A stretch of 18,874 nt of DNA from VAZQ01 sp036522235 (GTDB lineage Bacteria; Pseudomonadota; Alphaproteobacteria; Rhizobiales; Xanthobacteraceae): the NCBI GenBank assembly GCA_036522235.1, contig DATDGG010000172.1, forward strand, positions 1 to 18,874. The letters are read 5' to 3'. Positions within the stretch are counted from its first letter, which is position 1, and the number at the start of each line of letters is the position of its first letter. Below the pieces are notes generated by a model. It ran no database searches, was not told the DNA's origin, and saw nothing but the letters and a program-made list of their open reading frames with translations. Shown here one piece after another: positions 1 to 6,475 of the stretch. Position numbers and translations under genes: made by a program.

Positions 1-429
1 AATCGGCCAGAACCGCTTTTCGTCCAGGAAGGCGCCGCGGGTGAGACCGTGCACCATGGCGCCCTTGAAGCCGAGCCCGATGACCGCGCGCTCGAGCTCG
101 CGCGCGGCCGCGTCCGGATCGGGCGTGGGCAGCGCCGCAAAGCCCGCGAAGCGGGTCGGATGCGCGCGGATTGCCGCGTACAGCAGGTCATTGGCGGCGC
201 CGGCCAGACGAACGGCCTCTGCGGGCTCGAAATTCTGGGTGGCGGGCTCCACATGGGAAATGACCTGGAGGTCGATGCCGGCCGCGTCCATCTCGGCAAT
301 GCGGAGCGCGCCCAGGTCAGTGAGCCGCCGGCCTAGCTCCGGGTCGGACAGCACGTCATGGCCGCACCGCAATTCGCGCAGCTCCGGCGTCCAAAAATGC
401 TCCTCGATGGCGATGCGATTGGCTGACAC
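1..429 (-). CDS. Amidohydrolase (Amidohydro_2 family), 5' part; cut by window edge
   Basis: The first 143 codons of a metal-dependent amidohydrolase are read on the minus strand, and the frame stays open to base 1. The protein starts with the pattern IAIEEHF, whose Glu9 and His11 match the metal ligands near the N-terminus of the 2,3-dihydroxybenzoate / gamma-resorcylate decarboxylase branch of PF04909. Further family blocks are AEMDAAGIDLQVIS, HPTRFAGFAALPTPDP and GLGFKGAMVHG. The GTG at 427-429 is chosen as start because GGGAGGGGG lies six bases upstream; an in-frame ATG further upstream (471-473) lacks such a site and would add only a non-conserved arginine- and glycine-rich lead. The usual length is about 300-340 residues, so over half is missing. 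It diverges from the small exported protein at 614. Substrate unknown: decarboxylation or hydrolysis of an aromatic or cyclic compound is a family-level guess. Confidence 0.9.
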   Translation of the reverse strand, partial: MSANRIAIEEHFWTPELRELRCGHDVLSDPELGRRLTDLGALRIAEMDAAGIDLQVISHVEPATQNFEPAEAVRLAGAANDLLYAAIRAHPTRFAGFAALPTPDPDAAARELERAVIGLGFKGAMVHGLTRGAFLDEKRFWPI

Positions 430-613
430 TGATATCCCCCTCCCGGGTCCCGGCCGTAGCGCAAAATTCGCCATGATTCAAAGGCCTTACGGCTTAAGCC
501 GCGGAAGCCCCGCGAAATCGGTACCCCTGCCTCGCACTTTATCCCTTGTAGGCCTTTGAACCATTTGCGCTGCCGCAGCGTCTCAGTCGACGGAGGGCTT
601 CAGGAGGGGTTTC

Positions 614-910
614 ATGCGTCCCCATCGTGCATATCTTTTAGGCAGTGCCATCGCCCTCATCACCCTGGCCCTGGCGGCCGGCTTGCAGGTGCTGCCGGTT
701 GCGGCCTCTCCCCATGCCGGAACCCCAGCCACCGCGACCCCCGTGAACCGCATCCTCAAGGGCGATCGCTTGCCGGTCGCGGCGCCGGCGGACGTACAGG
801 GTCTCAAGGTCCCGGCCGTGCGGCCCAGGCTGCCCGAAGGGTGCGAGGCGACCGTCAGCAGCATGACCCGGTCGTCCTTGGCGCAAACGCCGGCACGCTG
901 CCTCTCCTGA
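614..910 (+). CDS. Small exported protein of unknown function (98 aa)
   Basis: The ATG is preceded by an excellent ribosome binding site, AGGAGGGG, five bases upstream. Residues 1-31 form a typical signal peptide: Arg and His near the start, a hydrophobic core of Leu/Ala/Ile, and an Ala-Ala-Ser end. The mature part, about 65 residues, is Pro/Ala-rich and then carries KGDRLPV and LPEGCEATVSS, ending in PARCLS with two cysteines (in GCE and RCL) that could form a disulfide in the periplasm. I recall similar short proteins with a KGDRLP...GCEA...ARC pattern from Bradyrhizobium-type genomes, but I cannot name a family. It stands alone, divergent from the amidohydrolase, and no function can be assigned. 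The reading frame and start look sound; several overlapping frames are shadows. Confidence 0.75.
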   Translation: MRPHRAYLLGSAIALITLALAAGLQVLPVAASPHAGTPATATPVNRILKGDRLPVAAPADVQGLKVPAVRPRLPEGCEATVSSMTRSSLAQTPARCLS

Positions 911-929
911 CCGGCGGCGGCGTCCGCGC

Positions 930-1019
930 TCAAGTGCAGCGCACCGAGATTTCAATGCGATCGCCGAGCGGAACCTCGACCGACACATGGGTGTTCTTGG
1001 CGTCGCGACCATAGGGTCC
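930..1019 (-). pseudogene. Remnant 3' end of an O-methyltransferase gene
   Basis: On the minus strand this stretch reads GPYGRDAKNTHVSVEVPLGD followed by RIEISVRCT and a TGA stop. It matches the last 29 codons of the complete O-methyltransferase whose stop lies at 2820. Over the final 57 or so bases the two differ by only two substitutions, one of which is silent; further upstream they diverge while keeping the pattern RDxxN..V. No methyltransferase frame continues beyond about 1019, where the formamidase-like gene ends at 1056. It is therefore a leftover of a second copy rather than a working gene. An alternative is a fragment copied by recombination. Confidence 0.7.
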
Positions 1020-1055
1020 CGCCCAAGACGAATCCCGCGTCGCCCCAGACCTCGA

Positions 1056-2450
1056 TCATCGGGACGCAACCCAGGTGCTCTTCGGTACCAGGCAATGCAC
1101 TGACTTCTGATCCGCCACAGGCGCGGCGACGCGGCAGTCCATGACCATGCTGGCGAGCCCATAGGCATCGAGACGGGAGAGCTTCTTTTCGGTCTCGAGC
1201 AAATTGATCATTGCCCACGAGGCGGCGTCCATGGCGATGTTGAGGTCGGCGTTCTTGCCCACAGTTACCAGATACGTCTTGTTTTCGCCATCCGGAAGCG
1301 CTTCGACCCGACGCTTCACGCTGGGATTCTTTGCGCTGAAGCAATGCAGGCCCTTGTTGACGTCTACCACCTGCGTGACCCGGCAATCCCAAGAGTCCAT
1401 CATCACCTTGTTGGCCTGATCCGCGCCGATCTTGCGTTGCTCGATGAGGAATTTCGTTGTTTGGGACTTGAGAAGATCGAGCGCTTTGTTGAGGTCCCGG
1501 TCGATGCCGACGGTGATCCAAGCGTCCTTGGTCTCGACACGCGGCCACTCGAGCTTCATGGTTTTGATCACCTCGACGGTAACGCTCATTTCCTTGAAGG
1601 CGGTCTCCAGCGCCGTCAGGTTGATTTCGCCATTTCCCTGCGCGGCGTGCGAGTCGCCGGTCCACAACAGGGCGCCTTTGATGAACACCGGAACATACAG
1701 CGTCGAGCCCTCGGTCATGTCGCGAATATCCAGGTTGCCGCCATAAGGCCCGGGCGGCACCGAGCTGTATTGGCCGGGCTCTGCGCGCGCTACGCCCATT
1801 GTTCCGGGGAACGGCGCGAGCGGAATCTCGATTCCCGGCGCAAACTCTGCAACCCGTCTGTCGAGATCGAGATAGAAGTTTTTGACCTGGCCGTCAGAAA
1901 ATTTTTCCGGGAACTCGCCGAACATTCCAGGCACGTTGAAATTCGTCCCATATGCGCGCGGTACGATCTTGTTGATCCGCACTTTGAGCACGTCTCCCGG
2001 CTCCGCTCCCTCGATATAAACCGGCCCGGTCAGCGTATGTGGACCGCGGCCGGGGAAATCGGTCCTCAGTTTCTTGATCTGCTCAATCGTGGTGCCGGGC
2101 ACGACTTGATTGTTCGAATGCATCATCGTTTCAAAGATAATCGTGTCGCCGGAATTGACGTGCAAAACTGGGGGCTGGGCGCTGTTGAACCAACCCCATT
2201 GGGTCGTCTCCATCGTGGCCGGCAGGACGTGCACCCTTCCGGGATAGCGCTTAGCCTGCAGGAGACGGAGATTCTCCTGTTCCGGAGTGGACGCCGGCGC
2301 GAAAGGCACGATCGCCGTAGAGCTCTGCGCCGCCGGGGGTGGGGATGCAGTTTGCTGCGCTCCGGCCAACGTCGCGTACAACGCGGCGGCTGACCCGAAA
2401 ATGATGACAAGGACCGCGCGACGATGCGCCACTCGATATACCTTGAACAT
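1056..2450 (-). CDS. Exported acetamidase/formamidase-family protein with duplicated C-terminal module
   Basis: This 464-residue protein belongs to the FmdA/AmdA family (PF03069), whose members hydrolyse formamide or short amides to the acid and ammonia. Family blocks are HSNNQVVPG at 111-119, GPHTLTGPVYIEGAEPGD at 136-153 and WTGDSHAAQGNGEINLTALE at 263-282. The N-terminus has a signal peptide (residues 1-31, ending LAGAQQ), so it probably acts in the periplasm, unlike classical cytoplasmic formamidase. The start at 2450 has GGGAG upstream; the open frame extends 83 codons further back but runs through a non-coding palindromic repeat. The C-terminus is odd: residues 312-376 and 395-459 align without gaps at an offset of exactly 83 residues (ITVGIDRDL/VTVGKNADL, DCRV at 355 and 438, HC at 369 and 452). 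The true substrate is unknown. It stands alone between a mosaic repeat and a methyltransferase remnant. Confidence 0.88.
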   Translation of the reverse strand: MFKVYRVAHRRAVLVIIFGSAAALYATLAGAQQTASPPPAAQSSTAIVPFAPASTPEQENLRLLQAKRYPGRVHVLPATMETTQWGWFNSAQPPVLHVNSGDTIIFETMMHSNNQVVPGTTIEQIKKLRTDFPGRGPHTLTGPVYIEGAEPGDVLKVRINKIVPRAYGTNFNVPGMFGEFPEKFSDGQVKNFYLDLDRRVAEFAPGIEIPLAPFPGTMGVARAEPGQYSSVPPGPYGGNLDIRDMTEGSTLYVPVFIKGALLWTGDSHAAQGNGEINLTALETAFKEMSVTVEVIKTMKLEWPRVETKDAWITVGIDRDLNKALDLLKSQTTKFLIEQRKIGADQANKVMMDSWDCRVTQVVDVNKGLHCFSAKNPSVKRRVEALPDGENKTYLVTVGKNADLNIAMDAASWAMINLLETEKKLSRLDAYGLASMVMDCRVAAPVADQKSVHCLVPKSTWVASR

Positions 2451-2540
2451 CGATAAGCTCCCATTTTGGCTGCCGCTTTGCACGTGCAGGCAGGTCAATA
2501 CCGTCAAATTGGCATCCACTCGCGAGGAGACTCCCGATAC

Positions 2541-2665
2541 TAGAGCGCATTCCGTTGAGATTGAATCGGATTTTGATACGTCGGTGGCGGAATGCGCTCT
2601 AGATTCTTTGCGTTTGTCGCATTTTCTGCGCCGAACCGGTGTCCACTTCGGCGGAAAATGCTCTA
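2541..2665. repeat. Rhizobial-type intergenic palindromic mosaic repeat
   Basis: There are two palindromic modules in series. The first has perfect 14-base inverted arms, TAGAGCGCATTCCG at 2541-2554 and its complement at 2588-2601, around a 33-base centre. The second (about 2618-2665) pairs GCATTTTCTGCGCCGAA with TTCGGCGGAAAATGC imperfectly around CCGGTGTCCAC and again ends in CTCTA. The layout and the GAACCGGTGTCCACTT core resemble the abundant intergenic mosaic elements (RIME-like) of Rhizobiales. It sits just upstream of the formamidase-like gene. Such elements encode nothing; they may form RNA hairpins. Confidence 0.75.
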
Positions 2666-2819
2666 ACGTAGGTGTGTGACGGGCGCCAACGCGCGTCAAG
2701 GCATGGTCGATGACGTTGATCTCGTCATGAAGGAGTTCCGATCCGCTTCGTCGAGATGAGTTCGCTCCTTTCTCGGTCGGGACGGAGGGGCGCTGGCGAC
2801 TGACCGGCGCGGCACGCGC

Positions 2820-3545
2820 TCAAGCGCAGCGCACCGAGATTTCGATGCGATCGCCGAGCGGAACCTCGACCGACACATAGCCGTTGTTGGGATCGCGCAC
2901 GTAGCCCATATAGACCGCGAGCGCGTCCGGCGCGATCGCAAGGTCATCGGCGATGACCACGGCGCCGGGCGAGAGGCGGGGCTCCAGGAACTTGAGCATC
3001 GGCAGGTAGAGCGGCTTCCAGCCGTCGAGCAGCAACACGTCGATCCCGCCGTTCAATTCGGCCTTAAGCGTCTCGAACGCGTCTCCGACCCGGATCTCGA
3101 TGAGATCGACGAGGCCGGCGGCGCGAAAATTCTCTCGCGCGCGCTCGGCCTTGACCGGATCGAACTCGGTCGTGACCAGCCGGCCGTGCCCGCTGTCCCG
3201 CAAGGCCGCCGCGAGATGGATCCCCGAGATTCCGTAGGAGGTCCCGAACTCGACGATCAATCGCGCGCCGCGGCTGCGCGCCAGCACATAGATGAGGCGG
3301 CCGACGTCGGGCGAGATCGGCATATACACGTCCCGCATCAGCTCCGCGCGCTGACGGTCGCTTGGCGGCTCGGCGAGTCGCGCCTGCGCGTCGCGCGCGC
3401 GCTCAAACGCGGCCGGATCGTTTCGATCGGCCTCGGCGAACAGACGATCGAGCAGGGCCGCAACCGCCGGCGTGGCGAGGGTCGAGACGGTAGGTCTAGT
3501 TGACAAGGCCGGTGACCCTTTCGACGATCGGCTTGGGGGTCGCAT
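2820..3545 (-). CDS. Class I SAM-dependent O-methyltransferase
   Basis: The protein has up to 241 residues. The SAM-binding motif is LIVEFGTSYGISG at 96-108, followed by the acidic residue of TTEFDP (Glu127), the RVGDAFE block near 152-158, DVLLLDGWK at 169-177 and the DD pair at 200-201. This matches the Methyltransf_24 / caffeoyl-CoA-type O-methyltransferase fold; the acceptor is unknown. The start is uncertain. The ATG at 3545 overlaps the upstream binding-protein gene by 50 bases and gives a charged, unconserved lead; a TTG at 3506, with AAAGGG upstream and overlapping the upstream stop region, would give 228 residues and looks at least as likely. The overlap suggests translational coupling to the gene at 3496-4521. 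The last codons are duplicated at 930-1019. Confidence 0.85.
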   Translation of the reverse strand: MRPPSRSSKGSPALSTRPTVSTLATPAVAALLDRLFAEADRNDPAAFERARDAQARLAEPPSDRQRAELMRDVYMPISPDVGRLIYVLARSRGARLIVEFGTSYGISGIHLAAALRDSGHGRLVTTEFDPVKAERARENFRAAGLVDLIEIRVGDAFETLKAELNGGIDVLLLDGWKPLYLPMLKFLEPRLSPGAVVIADDLAIAPDALAVYMGYVRDPNNGYVSVEVPLGDRIEISVRCA

Positions 3546-4521
3546 AGATTTTGTCGATCAGCGCCGCCAGGCCCGCACCGTTGGTGGGATCGAGATCGAA
3601 CTTCTGCTTCTTCACGTCGGCGATGAATTCGGCATCCTGCATGGTGGCGTCGAACGCGTCGCGCAGCATTTTCAGCGCGTCGGGCGGCAGGCCGGGGGGC
3701 GCCACGAACGGGCGCCCGATCCCCTGCCCGGCATAAAGAAAATCGATGGCCGCCCGCTCCTCGTCGTTGCGGGCGAGATCTCGGGCGAGCGGAACGCCCT
3801 TGAGCTCCGGGCTTGCTTGCGGCGCGCCCTGAAACAGGACCGAGACCCGCTGGCTCGAAATCCAATCAGGCCGCCGGCTGCGTACGCTGTCGAGGCTCTC
3901 GCAGATGCCCTGCACCTCGCCGCGCTCCATCGCCAGGAAGATGTCAGCCGAGGACGGATAGCCGCTGACCAGCCGGAATTTCATGCCGAGCAGCGCCGCC
4001 AGCGCCTTCGGATAGGCGCGGGTGCCGGAGCCCGGGCCGACGTCGCCCATCAGCAGTTCCTGGTTGTAGAGGTCCTGCACCGTCTTCACTGCGGCGGTGC
4101 GATAGGCGATGCAGATATTCGTTTCCCTGGTGGGCGTGCCGATCCACGACATCTTGGTCGGATCGAAGCGCGCACCGGACACGCCGGTGATGGGGCCGAG
4201 CGGCGCGTCGCGGCCGATGAGGCCGAGCACGGTTCCGTCCTTCGGCGCCACCTCATAGAGGAAGCTCGCCGCCGCCAGGCTCCCGCCCGCCGGCATGTTC
4301 TGCGGCACCAGGGTCGGGTTGCCGGGCAGGTGCTTGCCCATGTGCTGGGCCACCGCCCGCGCCCACAGGTCATAGCCGCCCCCGACCCCGAAGCCGATGA
4401 TCATCCGGAACGTCTTTCCGGCCAAGGCATTCGCGGCGCCGCTCGCGGGCTGCGCCGCGGCCGGAAGCGCCGCGCTGCACAAGGTCAAGCCGATCATCGC
4501 AGCGGCGGCTCGCCTGATCAT
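3496..4521 (-). CDS. Tripartite tricarboxylate transporter-type (TctC/Bug) solute-binding protein
   Basis: A 341-residue periplasmic receptor of the TctC family (PF03401). The start at 4521 has the ribosome site AGGGAGAGG. Residues 1-23 form the signal peptide (AALPAAAQ). The mature protein begins with FRMIIGFGVGGGYDLWARAV, the typical first strand and glycine-rich loop of Bug proteins. It continues with VPQNMPAGGSLAAASFLY, GPGSGTR and a PxGLPPDALKMLRDAF block near the C-terminus. These receptors bind carboxylated organic compounds. In the full transporter they feed the TctA/TctB membrane subunits, which are not in this window, so it is an orphan receptor here, as is common for the family. 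It lies 21 bases downstream of the aldolase-like gene and overlaps the methyltransferase start, so it is probably in the same transcript. Ligand unknown. Confidence 0.9.
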   Translation of the reverse strand: MIRRAAAAMIGLTLCSAALPAAAQPASGAANALAGKTFRMIIGFGVGGGYDLWARAVAQHMGKHLPGNPTLVPQNMPAGGSLAAASFLYEVAPKDGTVLGLIGRDAPLGPITGVSGARFDPTKMSWIGTPTRETNICIAYRTAAVKTVQDLYNQELLMGDVGPGSGTRAYPKALAALLGMKFRLVSGYPSSADIFLAMERGEVQGICESLDSVRSRRPDWISSQRVSVLFQGAPQASPELKGVPLARDLARNDEERAAIDFLYAGQGIGRPFVAPPGLPPDALKMLRDAFDATMQDAEFIADVKKQKFDLDPTNGAGLAALIDKIYATPKPIVERVTGLVN

Positions 4522-4542
4522 CTCACCTCTCCCTTGCGGGGC

Positions 4543-5268
4543 TCAGCGTCCGAGCGCCTTTTGCTTCCAGAGCTTCCACGGACGCGCCTCGACGCGCTGC
4601 ATGGAGACGTCGGTCAGCGCCGCCTCCTCGGCCGACAGATACATGATCGGTCCGCCGCCGAGCCCGATGGCCTGCGCCAGCATGCGGGCATTGATCTCGG
4701 TATAGTAGGCGCGCCACACCACATTCTGAATGTTGCTGCCGACCACCACGTCGCCATGGCCGCGCATCAATGCGGTCGAATGCTCCGCCAGCACGCGCGC
4801 GAGCTCGGTGCCACGCTCCTTGCGGTTGACCAGCATATCGGTCGGGCCGAATTTTTCCCGAATGTCGAAGACCGGAACGAAATCGCCCAGGAAGGCGGCG
4901 TTGTGGAGGATCGGCCGGAACGGCGCGTGCGTCACCCCGAACGGGACGACGGTCGGCGAATGACTGTGCACGATCGCGTGCACGTCCGCCCGCACCTTGT
5001 AGATTTCGCTGTGGATGTAGCGCTCGGAGTAGAGCTGCAGGCCGGGATGTGTCAGCGCGACGCTCTCGAGATCGTACTCGACGATGTCCTCGGCGGTGAC
5101 CAGCGCGGGCGCCAGCCAGCGAGACATCAGATAATGGCCGGGATTGTCTGGATGGCGAATGCTGACATGACCGAATGCATCCAAGATGCCCTGATCGGCC
5201 AGGATGCGGTTGGCGGCGACAAGATCATCAAGCAGCTCAGGGGCAACGTCGATCACATTCTGCGGCAT
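4543..5268 (-). CDS. Class II aldolase/adducin-family protein
   Basis: A 241-residue protein of PF00596. The zinc site of the family is visible: HSH at residues 101-103 (in VHAIVHSHSP) and His171 in MRGHGD, with Glu82 in SERYIHSEIY at the spacing expected for the acid near the metal in fuculose-phosphate aldolase (19 residues before the first His). GHVSIRHPDNPGHYLMSR at 33-50 matches the N-terminal substrate loop. Enzymes of this family are aldolases, epimerases or decarboxylases of small hydroxy-acids; this one cannot be assigned a substrate. The start at 5268 is chosen because PQNVIDVAPELLDDL begins the conserved region and GAGAGA precedes it; the longer frame to 5391 runs into the dioxygenase gene. 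It sits between the PhyH-type dioxygenase (68-base gap) and the binding protein (21-base gap), suggesting a catabolic unit. Confidence 0.9.
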   Translation of the reverse strand: MPQNVIDVAPELLDDLVAANRILADQGILDAFGHVSIRHPDNPGHYLMSRWLAPALVTAEDIVEYDLESVALTHPGLQLYSERYIHSEIYKVRADVHAIVHSHSPTVVPFGVTHAPFRPILHNAAFLGDFVPVFDIREKFGPTDMLVNRKERGTELARVLAEHSTALMRGHGDVVVGSNIQNVVWRAYYTEINARMLAQAIGLGGGPIMYLSAEEAALTDVSMQRVEARPWKLWKQKALGR

Positions 5269-5336
5269 AATTCTCTCGCGAAACCAGAAGGTGGGTTTCC
5301 GGCGCGGACGCGCCGGGTTAGTGCGCCTGGAAGAAC

Positions 5337-6392
5337 CTAGGCGACCCGCCCATGGCAGTGCTTGTACTTCTTGCCCGAGCCGCACGGGCAAGCCTCGTTT
5401 CGCCCGAGCCTGCCCCAGGAGGCCGGGTCGCTGGCGCTTATCGGGCGCGCCGCGGTGGCGGCGGCCGCGACCGGTGCCGGGACGGCAGGCGCTGCGGCAG
5501 GGGCCAGCGCCGGGGCCACCGGTGCGGCGACCTCGAGGGGAGCTGGGGCGAGCTTCGCCAGCAGCTCGGTGGCCATCGTGGCCACCTTCGGATCGACCTC
5601 ATACATGTGCCGATAGCGATGAATCTGCTTGGCGATCAGCTCGAGACGCTTCTCGAAGGGAGGCACGACAAGCGGGTCGATCAGCGGCGCGTTGAAGGGG
5701 GGCACATCCGCGCGCTGGAATTCGAACGCCATGCTGACGCGGGATTCGCCCGCCCGCGGCGACGACCTGCTGCCCCAATGATAGAGCGCCTGGTTCCAGA
5801 TGAAGAAATCGCCTGGCTTGCCGGGAAGGGCGCGGATGCTCTGATAGTCGAACTTCATCTTGGTCTCTTCCGCGGTCCCGTAGGTCGGGTCGTATTGCGC
5901 CGGCACGACATACATGCAGCCGTTCAGCGGCGTCGCGGTCGACAATGGGATCCAGGTGGTGAGGGATTTCGGCGACCCGTCCGCGAGCAAGGACTTCTTG
6001 CCTTTGTCGCGGTGCGGCTTCCATCCCGCCTCGCCCTTCTTGGGGTCGACGTTCCAGATCCAGAAATCGGGCAACATGAAATACCTGCCGCCCAGCAGCG
6101 CGCCATAGAGCGGTCGCATCTTGAAGAACGGCAGCCAGAATTCATCGTAGAGATAGCCGAACAGCGGCGAGAGGTCCGCGGCCGACAGCGAGCGAACCGT
6201 GTCGGCCATCAATTTTACGTCCAGGCCCCAGTCCGCGCTCCCCTGCAGATAGCCTTCATCCCGAAACTGGGCCGCCACCTCGGGATTCAATTCAAGCAGG
6301 CTGAGGTTCTCGAACAGGGAGGGGTCATCGATATGCAGGCTCGGGGCGAGCGCCAGCCAGTAGTCGCGCTTGAGAAATTGGTCGAACTTCAT
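5337..6392 (-). CDS. PhyH-type Fe(II)/2-oxoglutarate dioxygenase with C-terminal SEC-C zinc tail
   Basis: A 351-residue protein. Residues 80-230 form a phytanoyl-CoA dioxygenase-like fold. The likely iron ligands are His127 and Asp129 (WKPHRDKG) and His205 (ALYHWGSRS), and Arg218 (GESRVSM) probably holds 2-oxoglutarate. The block TTWIPLSTATPLNGCMYVVP at 145-164 is typical of PhyH proteins. Residues 282-318 are an Ala/Pro-rich linker. They are followed by a SEC-C motif, GRNEACPCGSGKKYKHCHG (330-348; Cys335, Cys337, Cys346, His347), the same zinc-binding tail as in SecA. The start at 6392 has AAGGACAG upstream; the longer frame to 6458 lacks conserved residues. The enzyme probably hydroxylates a small molecule or a protein side chain; SEC-C tails mediate protein contacts. 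It follows the TPR-methyltransferase by 83 bases. Confidence 0.88.
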   Translation of the reverse strand: MKFDQFLKRDYWLALAPSLHIDDPSLFENLSLLELNPEVAAQFRDEGYLQGSADWGLDVKLMADTVRSLSAADLSPLFGYLYDEFWLPFFKMRPLYGALLGGRYFMLPDFWIWNVDPKKGEAGWKPHRDKGKKSLLADGSPKSLTTWIPLSTATPLNGCMYVVPAQYDPTYGTAEETKMKFDYQSIRALPGKPGDFFIWNQALYHWGSRSSPRAGESRVSMAFEFQRADVPPFNAPLIDPLVVPPFEKRLELIAKQIHRYRHMYEVDPKVATMATELLAKLAPAPLEVAAPVAPALAPAAAPAVPAPVAAAATAARPISASDPASWGRLGRNEACPCGSGKKYKHCHGRVA

Positions 6393-6475
6393 CGTCCGCT
6401 GTCCTTGCTGCACATTCTCTCCGTCGAAAGCCGGACGCGCAGCACCGGTGCGTGACACTGCTACACGGGAAACTG

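Noticed and set aside
1344..2393. Open frame of 349 codons on plus
   Set aside because: Antisense to the formamidase-like gene, which has a signal peptide and family motifs.
3472..5340. Open frame of 622 codons on plus
   Set aside because: It lies opposite the binding-protein and aldolase genes, is extremely rich in Arg/His/Gly and shows no domain; it is a high-GC shadow.
5352..6455. Open frame of 367 codons on plus
   Set aside because: Antisense to the dioxygenase, whose iron and zinc ligands are intact on the other strand.
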